NCBI GenBank assembly: GCA_949283695.1 | Contig: CASDTX010000025.1 | Span: forward strand, 248,001-312,000 | Length of the DNA: 64,000 nt | Source of the DNA: an uncultured Eubacteriales bacterium | GTDB taxonomy: Bacteria; Bacillota; Clostridia; Lachnospirales; Lachnospiraceae | Direction: 5' to 3' | Shown here: positions 54,455 to 63,315 of the stretch, one piece after another | How positions within the stretch are numbered: the stretch's first letter is position 1 | Layout of the letters: each line of letters opens with the position of its first letter | The notes under the pieces: generated by a model | Told to the model about the DNA's origin: nothing | The model's input: the letters and a program-made list of their open reading frames with translations, nothing else | Database searches by the model: none | Position numbers and translations under genes: made by a program

Positions 54455-54460
54455 TATAAT
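54455..54460 (+). promoter_or_regulatory. Probable -10 of the AraC pseudogene
   Basis: A perfect TATAAT lies 25 bp past the terminator and about 68 bp before the ATG at 54528. The -35 is weak. Confidence 0.4.
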
Positions 54461-54527
54461 AATGGTACATGAATACTTCGTAGATTATGGCGTATCGATT
54501 CGGATATGCCGGAAGGGAACACAGAAT

Positions 54528-55479
54528 ATGGAACAGGAAATTCTACAGAGAGATAAGGAGAAAAAAGTTGAATACAGGTATTATGAGATGCCTGTAAATT
54601 CTTACGTACTGCCGCTGTTGGGAGAAAGATGGACCACCAATTATGGGAGAGATTCCCTTCACTTCCATAACTACCTTGAGATCGGCTACTGTTATTACGG
54701 GAAGGGGAAGATTGTTACAGAAGAACAGTCCTATGAATATGAGAACGATACATATACAGTGATACCAAAAAATTATATACACCGGACCCAGAGCAATCCG
54801 GAGAGAATTGAGAAATGGGAGTACTTGTTTATTGATATGGATCGTTTCCTGGCTGCCTTCTATCAGAATGAGCATACGGCGATTGCAGATTTGATGAAAG
54901 AAGCAATTGACAAGAATGTTCAGGTATGTACTGCCGGGGAAACCCCGGAAACTGCGGAAGTGATCCGTTATACTTTGGAGGAAGCGAGGAGCAGAAAGAA
55001 GTTTTATAAAGAAAGTATCAAAGGGTGCCTGCAGACGCTTCTGGTGATGATTGCCCGAAATGCTGCCTCTGATGCAAAGGAGACGGTGGAAGATGAAAAA
55101 GGCAAAAAAGAGAACCGGCTTGGAGTCGTTCTGGAATATATCTCGACCCATTATCCCGAGCAGATCCGCATCTCGGATCTGCATCTCGGATCTGGCAGAT
55201 ATGTGCCATGTAAGTGAAACACATCTTAGAAGACTGTTCCAGGAAGTCATGAATATTTCGCCTCTCGAGTATATGAATCTGGTCCGGGTCCAGGCGGCCT
55301 GCCATGAACTTCACAGGACAGACAAACCGGTCGACAAGATTCGGACAGAGGTCGGATTTGAGACTGCGTCTACTTTTAACAGGAATTTTAAGAAATTGGT
55401 GGGCATGTCTCCCAATGAATGGCGGATGAAGAAAAAGGATAAGGCAGACTATAATATTTCCATTTATAAGGGATGGTAA
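54528..55479 (+). pseudogene. AraC-family regulator broken by a 13-bp tandem duplication
   Basis: The first frame encodes a cupin-type sensor domain (about 20-140, with HFHNYLEIGYCYYGKG) and a linker, then stops at 55217. The second frame, open to 55479, carries the rest of the double HTH (DLADMCHVSETHLRRLFQEV, and VGFETASTFNRNFKKLVGM). At 55169-55194 the 13-mer CATCTCGGATCTG occurs twice in tandem. Removing one copy joins QIRISDL to ADMCHVSE in a single frame. The gene therefore looks recently broken and could revert. The intact protein would be about 312 aa. Confidence 0.88.
55169..55194 (+). repeat. 13-bp tandem duplication causing a frameshift
   Basis: Two exact adjacent copies of CATCTCGGATCTG at 55169-55181 and 55182-55194. 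One copy is required for the normal AraC reading frame; the second shifts it by +1. Confidence 0.92.
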
Positions 55480-55529
55480 TGAGGAACTGGCGCTCCCCTG
55501 TGAACCGGAACCAACTGCTGCAGAGAAAC

Positions 55530-55549
55530 CGAGCACACTCGATTTTTTT
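55530..55549 (+). terminator. Weak terminator before the liv operon
   Basis: A short CGAG/CTCG hairpin with a 4-nt loop is followed by ATTTTTTT. The stem is brief but the T run is good. Confidence 0.5.
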
Positions 55550-55550
55550 A

Positions 55551-55580
55551 TTGCGATCCCTGTATGCCCTGTGTTATAAT
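55551..55580 (+). promoter_or_regulatory. Promoter of the livHMGF operon
   Basis: TTGCGA (55551-55556) and a perfect TATAAT (55575-55580) are separated by 18 bp, about 50 bp before the livH start. Confidence 0.7.
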
Positions 55581-55628
55581 CGAGATAATGTCTAACACTA
55601 AGATAAAACAAGATGAAAGGGAATGAGT

Positions 55629-56513
55629 ATGAGCTTTATATCGTATTTAATCAACGGATTGAGCCTGGGAAGTGTCTATGCGATCATAGCCCTTGGATAT
55701 ACCATGGTATACGGCATCGCGAAGATGCTGAACTTCGCGCATGGCGATGTCATCATGATCGGGGCGTATATTGCGCTTATTTCTATGACGCAGGCAGGAC
55801 TGCCCCCGATTGCCGCACTGCTGATCGCGGTTGTTGTCTGTACGCTGCTCGGTATGCTGATCGAGCGCGTGGCATACAAGCCGCTGCGAAACGCGTCTTC
55901 ATCGCTGGCGGTACTGATCACAGCGATCGGTGTCAGCTATTTGCTGCAGAATATTGCACTGCTGGTCTTTGGGGCGAATGCCCAGACATTTCCGTCGGTG
56001 ATCAAATGGAAGGGACTGTCTTTGGCAGGAGGAAAGTTAAATATTTCCGGAGAAACGATTGTGACGATTGCTGCCTGTGTGATTATCATGGCAGTGCTGA
56101 TTACGTTCGTGCAGAAGAGTAAACCGGGACAGGCGATGCGCGCGGTTTCCGAGGATAAGGGGGCGGCGCAGCTTATGGGAATCAACGTCAACGGGACGAT
56201 CGCCCTGACCTTTGCGATCGGTTCTGCGCTGGCTGCTGTTGCCGGCGTGCTCCTGTGTTCTGCGTATCCGAGCCTGACCCCCTACACCGGGGCCATGCCG
56301 GGAATTAAGGCCTTTGTGGCAGCAGTATTCGGCGGAATCGGCTCGATCCCGGGCGCGTTCATCGGGGGCCTGCTTCTGGGCGTGATCGAGATCTTCGGCA
56401 AGGCCTACATCTCTTCACAGATGGCTGACGCCATTGTGTTCGCGGTGCTGATTATCGTGCTCCTTGTGAAGCCCACGGGACTTTTGGGCAAGAAGATTCA
56501 GGAAAAAGTGTAG
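55629..56513 (+). CDS. livH: Branched-chain amino acid ABC permease LivH
   Basis: A membrane subunit of about 294 aa with eight or so hydrophobic segments and the family motifs NGLSLGSVYAIIALGYTMVY and LNFAHGDVIMIGAY. It imports branched-chain amino acids or related compounds with LivM. ATG 55629 is preferred to 55623 because AAAGGGA lies about 6 bp upstream. No binding-protein gene (livJ/K) is present before it. Confidence 0.93.
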   Translation: MSFISYLINGLSLGSVYAIIALGYTMVYGIAKMLNFAHGDVIMIGAYIALISMTQAGLPPIAALLIAVVVCTLLGMLIERVAYKPLRNASSSLAVLITAIGVSYLLQNIALLVFGANAQTFPSVIKWKGLSLAGGKLNISGETIVTIAACVIIMAVLITFVQKSKPGQAMRAVSEDKGAAQLMGINVNGTIALTFAIGSALAAVAGVLLCSAYPSLTPYTGAMPGIKAFVAAVFGGIGSIPGAFIGGLLLGVIEIFGKAYISSQMADAIVFAVLIIVLLVKPTGLLGKKIQEKV

Positions 56514-56522
56514 GTGGATGAT

Positions 56523-57590
56523 ATGGACAGACTGAAGAAAATGAGTAAGAATACAAAGAGCAATCTGATCACGTACGGGATCGCCGCTGCGGCGTTTGTC
56601 ATCATGCAGACCCTGATCAGTACGGGCAACATTTCCAGTCTTCTGGAAGGACTGATGGTTCCGCTGTGCATCTATGTGATCCTGGCGGTTTCTTTGAATC
56701 TGGTGGTAGGATTTCTCGGCGAGCTGAGTCTGGGACACGCAGGTTTTATGTGTGTGGGCGCGTTTGCCAGCTCTTTCTTCTCCAAATGCATGAGACATGT
56801 GATCACCATAGACGGACTGAGATTCTTCTTCGCGCTTCTGATCGGGGTCGCTGTGGCAGCTGTATTCGGGATCATCATCGGGATCCCGGCTCTGCGCCTG
56901 AAGGGAGATTATCTGGCGATTGTGACGCTGGCCTTTGGCGAGATCATTAAGAACCTGGTCAATGTGCTCTACATCGGGAAAGATTCCAATGGATTCCATT
57001 TCTCGACGAAGGATGTGATGTCTCTGAACATGGAAGCGGACGGCACAGTGATTGTCAACGGGCCCCAGGGAATCACAGGAACACCGAAGGATTCTACGTT
57101 TTTGATCGGATTCCTTCTCGTGCTGGTGACATTGTTCGTTGTCATGAACCTGGTGAATTCCAGAGACGGGCGGGCGATCATGTCCATCCGTGACAACCGG
57201 ATTGCCGCAGAATCTGTGGGAATTAATATTACGAAATATAAGCTGATGGCGTTTACGGTATCTGCAGCGCTCGCAGGAGCGGCGGGCGTGCTCTATGCGC
57301 ACAATCTGTCTACGCTGACAGCCAATACGAATAACTTCGGGTACAACCAGTCGATTATGATCCTTGTGTTTGTCGTTCTGGGAGGCATCGGAAGCATCCG
57401 CGGTTCTATGATCGCGGCCGTGATCCTTACCCTCCTTCCGGAGATGCTCCGCGGATTGTCAGACTACCGGATGCTGATCTACGCGATTGTGCTGATTATC
57501 ATGATGCTCTTTAACTGGGCGCCGAAGGCAGTTCAGTGGAGAGAGAAGTACCTGACCTTCGGCAGAAAGAAAAAGGAGGCTGTAAAATAA
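56523..57590 (+). CDS. livM: Branched-chain amino acid ABC permease LivM
   Basis: Second channel subunit, about 355 aa, with the LivM motifs VVGFLGELSLGHAGFM and GIPALRLKGDYLAIVTLAFG. ATG 56523 follows AGGTGG; an in-frame GTG 9 bp upstream is less likely. The stop overlaps the start of livG by one base. Confidence 0.94.
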   Translation: MDRLKKMSKNTKSNLITYGIAAAAFVIMQTLISTGNISSLLEGLMVPLCIYVILAVSLNLVVGFLGELSLGHAGFMCVGAFASSFFSKCMRHVITIDGLRFFFALLIGVAVAAVFGIIIGIPALRLKGDYLAIVTLAFGEIIKNLVNVLYIGKDSNGFHFSTKDVMSLNMEADGTVIVNGPQGITGTPKDSTFLIGFLLVLVTLFVVMNLVNSRDGRAIMSIRDNRIAAESVGINITKYKLMAFTVSAALAGAAGVLYAHNLSTLTANTNNFGYNQSIMILVFVVLGGIGSIRGSMIAAVILTLLPEMLRGLSDYRMLIYAIVLIIMMLFNWAPKAVQWREKYLTFGRKKKEAVK

Positions 57591-58348
57591 TGGCATTACT
57601 GGATGTGAAAAATCTTGGCATTTCTTTTGGCGGTCTCCGTGCGGTAAATGCATTTGACATCTCTATCGAGAAAGAAGAGCTGTACGGCCTGATCGGACCG
57701 AACGGCGCGGGCAAGACCACGGTATTCAACCTGCTGACAGGCGTCTATAAGCCGGACAGCGGGAAGGTGATCCTGGATGGACAGGATATTACCGGGAAGA
57801 AGACGATTGAGATCAGCAAGGCGGGAGTTGCAAGAACGTTCCAGAACATCCGTCTGTTTAAGAAGCTAAGTGTGCTGGACAATGTGAAGGTAGGGCTTCA
57901 CAATAAGCATCACTATTCCACAGCGGAAGGAATTCTGCGTCTTCCGAAATACCGGAAAGTGGAGAAGGAGATGAATGAGCAGGCCATGGAGCTCTTGAAA
58001 GTGTTCAATCTGGAACACGCAGCGCATCTGGAGGCGGCAAACCTTCCTTACGGTCAGCAGAGGAAGCTGGAGATTGCCAGGGCTTTGGCCACAGAGCCGA
58101 AACTTCTCCTGCTGGATGAGCCGGCAGCGGGCATGAACCCCAACGAGACCGGGGAACTGATGGATATGATCCGTTTCGTACGGGAGAACTTCCATATGAC
58201 GATTCTTCTGATTGAGCATGACATGAAGCTGGTGAGCGGAATCTGTGAGAGGCTGACCGTACTGAATTTTGGCGAGGTGCTGGCCCAGGGGCAGACTTCA
58301 GATGTTCTGAATGATCCGCGGGTTATCACGGCATATCTGGGAGAATAG
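57590..58348 (+). CDS. livG: Branched-chain amino acid ABC ATPase LivG
   Basis: An ATPase of about 252 aa. Walker A is GPNGAGKTT near residue 37. ARTFQNIRLF, the LPYGQQRKLEIARAL signature and LLLLDEPAAGMNP follow, all typical of LivG. The start is at the livM stop with AAAGGAGG upstream. The longer frame from 57536 overlaps livM and is not needed. Confidence 0.95.
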   Translation: MALLDVKNLGISFGGLRAVNAFDISIEKEELYGLIGPNGAGKTTVFNLLTGVYKPDSGKVILDGQDITGKKTIEISKAGVARTFQNIRLFKKLSVLDNVKVGLHNKHHYSTAEGILRLPKYRKVEKEMNEQAMELLKVFNLEHAAHLEAANLPYGQQRKLEIARALATEPKLLLLDEPAAGMNPNETGELMDMIRFVRENFHMTILLIEHDMKLVSGICERLTVLNFGEVLAQGQTSDVLNDPRVITAYLGE

Positions 58349-58363
58349 GAGGAGACGTTAGTT

Positions 58364-59074
58364 ATGGCTATGCTTGAAGTGAAAGATCTGGAAGTGTTTT
58401 ACGGCGTGATCCAGGCCATCAAAGGCATCTCCTTCCATGTGGAACAAGGAGAGGTCATCGCTCTGATCGGAGCAAACGGTGCCGGAAAGACGACCACACT
58501 GCACACGATTACCGGGCTTCTCAGCCCGAAGAAGGGGCAGGTCTTGTTCGAGGGCAAGGATATCACGAAGATTCCCGCCCACAAGATCGTGTCTATGGGA
58601 ATGGCGCATGTGCCGGAAGGGCGGCGCGTGTTCGCTGAGCTGAGTGTGTATGAGAACCTGAAAATGGGTGCATATACGCGGAAAGACAAGAATGAAATAG
58701 AAGAAAGTCTGCGGAATGTTTACAAGAGATTTCCCCGTCTGGAGGAGCGGAAGAACCAGATGGCGGGGACACTCAGCGGCGGGGAGCAGCAGATGCTGGC
58801 CATGGGCCGGGCGCTGATGTCCAAACCGAAAATCATCCTCATGGATGAGCCGTCTATGGGACTTTCGCCGATTATGGTAAATGAGATCTTCGATATCATC
58901 CGTTCGGTCAGTGAGAGCGGAACAACGGTGCTGCTGGTGGAGCAGAACGCGAAGAAGGCGCTTTCTATTGCGGACCGGGCGTATGTTCTGGAGACCGGGA
59001 ATATCGTTCTGGACGGAAATGCCAGGGATCTGCTGGAAGACGATTCGATCAAGAAAGCTTATCTCGGAGAATAG
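58364..59074 (+). CDS. livF: Branched-chain amino acid ABC ATPase LivF
   Basis: A 236-aa ATPase partner of LivG. Walker A is GANGAGKTT, with GMAHVPEGRRVFAELSVYENL, the LSGGEQQMLAMGRAL signature and ILMDEPSMGLSP. AGGAGGAGACG precedes the start. It ends the liv genes; a kinase-like gene follows with its own AGGAGG. Confidence 0.95.
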   Translation: MAMLEVKDLEVFYGVIQAIKGISFHVEQGEVIALIGANGAGKTTTLHTITGLLSPKKGQVLFEGKDITKIPAHKIVSMGMAHVPEGRRVFAELSVYENLKMGAYTRKDKNEIEESLRNVYKRFPRLEERKNQMAGTLSGGEQQMLAMGRALMSKPKIILMDEPSMGLSPIMVNEIFDIIRSVSESGTTVLLVEQNAKKALSIADRAYVLETGNIVLDGNARDLLEDDSIKKAYLGE

Positions 59075-59086
59075 GAGGTGCACTTG

Positions 59087-59710
59087 ATGAGGAATATTGT
59101 GGTTACCATTGCAAGACAGTATGGAAGCGGCGGCAAGACCATCGGGGCGATGCTGGCGAAGGACCTGGGGATCAACTGTTACAGCCGTGAGATCCTGCGT
59201 ATGGCTTCAGAGGACAGCGGGATCAATGAGCGCCTCTTCGGTATGTCAGATGAGAAGGTACGCCGGGCAGGATGGTTCCGGCTTCTCAGCCGGCCTTATG
59301 AAGGAGAACTGATCCCGCCGGAGGATAAAGAGTTTACGTCTGACGACAATCTGTTCAACTATCAGGCCAAGATTATTAAGGATCTGGCAGCGAAGGAATC
59401 CTGCGTGATCGTGGGGCGGTGCGCGGATTATGTCCTGAAGGATTACCCGAATGTTATGAGCGTGTTTATCCATGCGGACCGGCAGTTTTGTCTGGACCGG
59501 GCCATGGAGCGCCACAGCATGACAGAGAAGGAGATGCAGAAGTACATCGAGCGGACGGACAAGTACAGAGGAGATTTCTACCGGTATCACACCGGACATG
59601 AGTGGGCGGATGCCAGAAATTATGACCTCTGCCTGGACAGCGGAAAGCTGGGATTTGAGAAATGTGTAGAAGAGATCAAAGCTTATAGAAAAATACGGTT
59701 TGACCTGTAA
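59087..59710 (+). CDS. Cytidylate kinase-like protein
   Basis: A 207-aa P-loop protein of the cytidylate kinase-like family. RQYGSGGKTIGAMLA near residue 10 is the nucleotide-binding loop, and VIVGRCADYVLKDYP is near 107. Unlike true Cmk it lacks a clear CMP-binding insert, so the substrate is uncertain. ATG 59087 follows AGGAGG by 8 bp. It is 12 bp after livF and probably read through from that operon. Confidence 0.82.
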   Translation: MRNIVVTIARQYGSGGKTIGAMLAKDLGINCYSREILRMASEDSGINERLFGMSDEKVRRAGWFRLLSRPYEGELIPPEDKEFTSDDNLFNYQAKIIKDLAAKESCVIVGRCADYVLKDYPNVMSVFIHADRQFCLDRAMERHSMTEKEMQKYIERTDKYRGDFYRYHTGHEWADARNYDLCLDSGKLGFEKCVEEIKAYRKIRFDL

Positions 59711-59946
59711 AACAGCATTCTGAACGCGCGGCGCGGCAGGATGAGAGGAGAGGATTTCGTGTGTCATGCATGGAATCCTTTTTCGATTCCCGGAACTGTA
59801 AACATCTACTGGACTTACAGCACCGGAAGAGGTAAAATCATAATAAGTATAAATCTGACACGGGCAGAGCTGAAGGGCATAGATCTGTACGTCCGGACAG
59901 ACTGCACGTGCCGGGACAGAGAAACCAGAAGAAGGGAGATGACAGT

Positions 59947-60204
59947 ATGAAATCATTTGTTTATGTCATCAAAGACAAAGTGGGGATTCACGCGAGACCC
60001 GCTGGGATACTTGTGAAAGAAGCGAAAAAGTATGAATCGGAGATCCTGGTCAAGAAAGGCGAGGCGCAAGGCGACGCGAAACATCTGACACAGCTTATGT
60101 CTATGGGGATCAAGTGCGGTGATGAGATTACTGTAGAAGTGACGGGGGCTGACGAGGAAGCCGCGGCTGCATCCATGGAAAAAGTATTCAGCGGGCATCT
60201 TTGA
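59947..60204 (+). CDS. HPr-like phosphocarrier with His at position 46
   Basis: An 85-aa protein of the PTS HPr family. The active-site H15 lies in GIHARPAG, where PEP-dependent Enzyme I phosphorylation occurs. The position of the regulatory Ser46 is His here ([12 protein letters not shown]), so control by HPr kinase at that site is not expected. The gene stands outside any PTS operon. ATG 59947 follows GAAGGGAG. The 236 bp upstream hold no gene I can support, though a TAAAAT at 59833 could be a -10. Confidence 0.87.
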   Translation: MKSFVYVIKDKVGIHARPAGILVKEAKKYESEILVKKGEAQGDAKHLTQLMSMGIKCGDEITVEVTGADEEAAAASMEKVFSGHL

Positions 60205-60221
60205 GAATGGAGGAAGATAAA

Positions 60222-60764
60222 ATGGCAAATATCTGGCATGATATCAGTGAGGACAGGATCTTTCCCACAGACTTTGTCGCAGTGGTCGAGATATCGAAAG
60301 GAAGCAAGAAGAAATATGAGCTGGATAAGGAGACCGGATATATCATTCTGGACCGTGTGCTCTATACATCCACGCATTATCCCATGAATTATGGATTTAT
60401 TCCGCGCACGCTCGGGGACGACGGAGATCCGCTGGATGTGCTTGTCATGTGTTCAGAGCCGCTGGAGCCGCTGACTCTGGTGCGCTGCTATCCCATCGGC
60501 GTGATGAAGATGACGGACGGCGATTCCGGGGATGAGAAAGTGATCGCAATTCCGTGGGCGGATCCTACATATGAGGCATATACAGACATTTCGGAACTGC
60601 CGAAGCATATTTTCGATGAGATCAAGCATTTCTTCACCGTGTATAAAGACCTTGAGGGCAAAAAGACAGCCGTCAACGAGTTTGAGGGCGCGATCGGAGC
60701 TGTCAAGATCATTGAGGAATGTATTGACCGGTATAAAGAGAAGTACGGAGCTCAGGAAGAGTAA
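60222..60764 (+). CDS. ppa: Inorganic pyrophosphatase (family I)
   Basis: A cytosolic enzyme of about 180 aa that splits pyrophosphate to two phosphates. The metal-binding [11 protein letters not shown] motif, the active-site [17 protein letters not shown] strand and YPMNYGFIP are present. ATG 60222 follows GGAGGAAG; a start at 60201 overlaps the HPr stop. It is probably co-transcribed with the HPr gene. Confidence 0.93.
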   Translation: MANIWHDISEDRIFPTDFVAVVEISKGSKKKYELDKETGYIILDRVLYTSTHYPMNYGFIPRTLGDDGDPLDVLVMCSEPLEPLTLVRCYPIGVMKMTDGDSGDEKVIAIPWADPTYEAYTDISELPKHIFDEIKHFFTVYKDLEGKKTAVNEFEGAIGAVKIIEECIDRYKEKYGAQEE

Positions 60765-60784
60765 CAGGAGGCGGATACAGATCA

Positions 60785-61141
60785 ATGGAAAAGTTCAGTG
60801 ACAACATCAAAAAGGTGATACTTGCGGGAATCGGAGCTGTGGCGGTAACAGCGGAGAAATCCAAAGATCTGCTGGATGAGATGGTTGAGAAGGGCGAACT
60901 GACGGTAGAGCAGGGCAAGGTACTCAACGAAGAACTGAAGCACAATATCAAGAAGACGGTGAAAGAGAAGGTAAATGCAGTGAAGCCGGCTGCAGAGCCG
61001 GATCTTGCCGAGCTGCTTGACAAGATGACGCCGGAGCAGATCGCGGCGCTGAAAGAGCAGATCCTGAAGAAAGAAGCGGAAGCGGCTGCAGATCCGAAAG
61101 AAGCGGCAGAAGATGCCGCAGAAGAGACCTGCGCAGAGTAA
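60785..61141 (+). CDS. Phasin-like small helical protein
   Basis: A 118-aa mostly helical protein, with a hydrophobic stretch (KKVILAGIGAVAVTA) near residues 9-23, coiled-coil-like segments and an Ala/Glu-rich tail. It resembles small phasin-like or PHA regulator-like proteins commonly found just before ABC1/UbiB kinase genes. It precedes such a gene by 46 bp and may be its partner at the membrane. Confidence 0.75.
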   Translation: MEKFSDNIKKVILAGIGAVAVTAEKSKDLLDEMVEKGELTVEQGKVLNEELKHNIKKTVKEKVNAVKPAAEPDLAELLDKMTPEQIAALKEQILKKEAEAAADPKEAAEDAAEETCAE

Positions 61142-61187
61142 GACGGCAGAAGAGGAAGTATACAGGCACAGGAGAACGCAGATACGG

Positions 61188-62771
61188 ATGAGTACAATAG
61201 AACCGATAGAATATAATTCAAGACTCCGGGAGATTACAGCGGTACTGCGCAGGCACAACATTACGAGAGGAGTGACCCCGAAGAAGCTCCGGGCGATTCT
61301 GGAGGATCTGGGCCCTACCTTTATCAAGCTGGGACAGATTATGTCCATGCACTCGGACATTCTTCCGAAACGCTACTGCGATGAACTGATGCGGCTGCGG
61401 TCCGATGTAACTCCGATGCCGTTTGAAGAAGTCATAGAAGTAATTGAAGGGTCCTATGGCCGTTCCTGGAAGAGAGTTTTCTCTTCCATTGAAGAAAAGC
61501 CACAGGGCTCTGCTTCTATTGCCCAGGTTCACCGGGCGGTGTTAAGGAGCGGCGAGGAGGTCGTCGTCAAGGTCCAGAGACGGGGGATCTATGAGAAGAT
61601 GGCCAGGGATATTGACCTCCTCCACAAGGCGGTGAAACTGATGCCGCCGGTGAGCATCAAGGGAATGGCAGATCTGGATCTGGTCCTGGATGAGATGTGG
61701 TCTGTCACGAGAGATGAGATGAACTTCCTGACAGAGGCATCGAACATGGAAGAGTTCGCCCGCAGGAACCGGGAGGTGGCTTTCATCGGGACGCCGGTTC
61801 TCTATCAGCAGTATACAACAGTCAATGTTCTGGTCATGGAGTACATCGACGGCTGCGGGATTGACGACAAAGAAGCGCTGATCGAGGGCGGATACAATCT
61901 GAAAGAGATCGGAAGCAAGCTGGTGGACAACTATATCAAGCAGGTTATGGACGACGGATTCTTCCATGCGGATCCCCATTCGGGAAATGTGAAGATCCGG
62001 GACGGAAAGATCATCTGGATCGATATGGGGATGATGGGCCGTCTGACAGAGCATGACCGGGAGATGATCGGGAAAGCAGTGCAGGGGGTCGCCCTGAACG
62101 ACGTGGGCCTGATCCAACAGGCAGTTCTGGGGATCGGAGAGTTCCGGGAGCGGCCGGATCAGCGGAAGCTCTACGAAGATATTGACAGTCTGCTGATGAA
62201 ATATGGCAATGTAGAGATGGGGCAGATCAACGTGGCAGAAGTCATGACGGATCTGATGGAAGTGATGAAGAATCATAAAATCAAGATGCCCCACGGACTG
62301 ACCATGCTTGCCCGGGGACTGACCCATATGGAAGGCGTGCTGGCAGATATCGCGCCGGATATCAATATGGTGGAGATCGCGACGGCCCATATGGCAGGAG
62401 AGTTTTTCCGCACGCTGGATCTGAAAAAAGAACTGAAAAGCAGCGGGAAAAGCATCCTGAAATCTTTCCGGAAGGCCCTGGATATACCGTCCATGGTCTC
62501 AGATATCATGAATGGATATCTGAAAGGTCAGGCGAAAATCAATCTGGATCTGCAGGTGACAAATGAACTGGCACAGCTTCTGCGAAGACTTGTAAGGAAC
62601 ATCGTGATGGGGCTGTGGGTGATGGCGCTTCTGATCAGCTCGAGCATCATCTGTACCACGGACATGACACCAAAGATCCTGGGGATCCCGGCGATCGGGG
62701 CCATCGGGTATATCCTGGCGTTCCTGATCGTCATGTATGTGTTTATCAAACATCTGCTTTCACGGAAATAA
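61188..62771 (+). CDS. ABC1/AarF/UbiB family atypical kinase
   Basis: A membrane-associated protein kinase-like ATPase of 527 aa. It has the KLGQIMSMHSDILP (KxGQ) motif, the Ala-rich GSASIAQVHRA loop, the VKVQ lysine, HADPHSGNVKI and IDMGMMGR. Two hydrophobic segments at the C-terminus (about 475-523) anchor it. UbiB homologs support isoprenoid-lipid synthesis, but an anaerobe like this probably lacks ubiquinone, so the lipid target is unclear. ATG 61188 is preferred to 61113, which overlaps the previous gene. Confidence 0.9.
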   Translation: MSTIEPIEYNSRLREITAVLRRHNITRGVTPKKLRAILEDLGPTFIKLGQIMSMHSDILPKRYCDELMRLRSDVTPMPFEEVIEVIEGSYGRSWKRVFSSIEEKPQGSASIAQVHRAVLRSGEEVVVKVQRRGIYEKMARDIDLLHKAVKLMPPVSIKGMADLDLVLDEMWSVTRDEMNFLTEASNMEEFARRNREVAFIGTPVLYQQYTTVNVLVMEYIDGCGIDDKEALIEGGYNLKEIGSKLVDNYIKQVMDDGFFHADPHSGNVKIRDGKIIWIDMGMMGRLTEHDREMIGKAVQGVALNDVGLIQQAVLGIGEFRERPDQRKLYEDIDSLLMKYGNVEMGQINVAEVMTDLMEVMKNHKIKMPHGLTMLARGLTHMEGVLADIAPDINMVEIATAHMAGEFFRTLDLKKELKSSGKSILKSFRKALDIPSMVSDIMNGYLKGQAKINLDLQVTNELAQLLRRLVRNIVMGLWVMALLISSSIICTTDMTPKILGIPAIGAIGYILAFLIVMYVFIKHLLSRK

Positions 62772-62782
62772 GCAGCGGTCCC

Positions 62783-62884
62783 GGCGGAAGCAGGGATCGG
62801 ACAGCAGGAACGATCCGGCCGGAGCAGAGATCAGACAGCGGGAACGATCCGGCGGAATCGGGGATCAGACAAGACAGCAGGGAA
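62783..62884 (+). repeat. Degenerate tandem repeat between the kinase and dgkA genes
   Basis: About three imperfect units of 32-38 bp, each containing GATC-GACAGC-GGAACGATCCGG-like blocks, fill the gap between the two genes. No coding potential is evident. Confidence 0.5.
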
Positions 62885-62894
62885 GAGTGAGGGA

Positions 62895-63275
62895 ATGAAG
62901 AAAAACAGAAAGAATCCTCTGTACGAAAGCTTTGGCTATGCGTTCGAGGGGATATGGACAGGAATCAAGAAAGAACGGAACATGAAGATTCACTGCCTGG
63001 CGATCATAGGTGTGACGCTGGCAGGAACGCTGTTTCAGATAACGGCGGCAGAATGGTGCATCTGTCTTCTGCTTTTCGCGCTGGTGGCAGGGCTGGAACT
63101 GGTGAATACAGCAGTTGAGGCGGTAGTGGACCTGGTGACGGAGGAGCGCAAACCGCTGGCAAAGATTGCAAAAGACACGGCTGCGGGGGCTGTATTGTTT
63201 GCGGCCTTGATTTCTGTGATGATCGGATGTATTATCTTTCTGCCATATCTATTGGAACTGCTGGGAAAGATGTGA
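62895..63275 (+). CDS. dgkA: Diacylglycerol/undecaprenol kinase (DgkA family)
   Basis: An integral membrane kinase of 126 aa with three hydrophobic segments (about 36-52, 56-76 and 98-122). It has ERNMKIH, the ELVNTAVEAVVDL catalytic helix and the KIAKDTAAGAVL motif. Gram-positive members mainly phosphorylate undecaprenol to feed cell-wall and exopolysaccharide carriers. The start follows GAGTGAGGGA. Confidence 0.92.
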   Translation: MKKNRKNPLYESFGYAFEGIWTGIKKERNMKIHCLAIIGVTLAGTLFQITAAEWCICLLLFALVAGLELVNTAVEAVVDLVTEERKPLAKIAKDTAAGAVLFAALISVMIGCIIFLPYLLELLGKM

Positions 63276-63281
63276 TATACT
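63252..63281 (+). promoter_or_regulatory. Probable promoter of the SseB-domain gene
   Basis: TTGGAA (63252-63257) and TATACT (63276-63281) are 18 bp apart. They straddle the end of dgkA and lie 35 bp before the next start codon. Confidence 0.5.
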
Positions 63282-63315
63282 GTCCAGTAGATCAACCGGA
63301 AAGGAAAGAACGATC

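Noticed and set aside
54399-55217. Intact 272-aa AraC protein starting at 54399
   Set aside because: That start lies before the sugar transferase terminator and the TATAAT, and the frame ends inside the HTH because of the 13-bp duplication; a pseudogene from 54528 fits better.
56415-57302. Minus-strand open frame (295 codons) opposite livM
   Set aside because: It is antisense to a well conserved permease and has no membrane or domain pattern of its own.
61542-62390. Minus-strand open frame (282 codons) opposite the UbiB-like gene
   Set aside because: It lies antisense to conserved kinase motifs and has a His/Asp-rich shadow composition without any domain.
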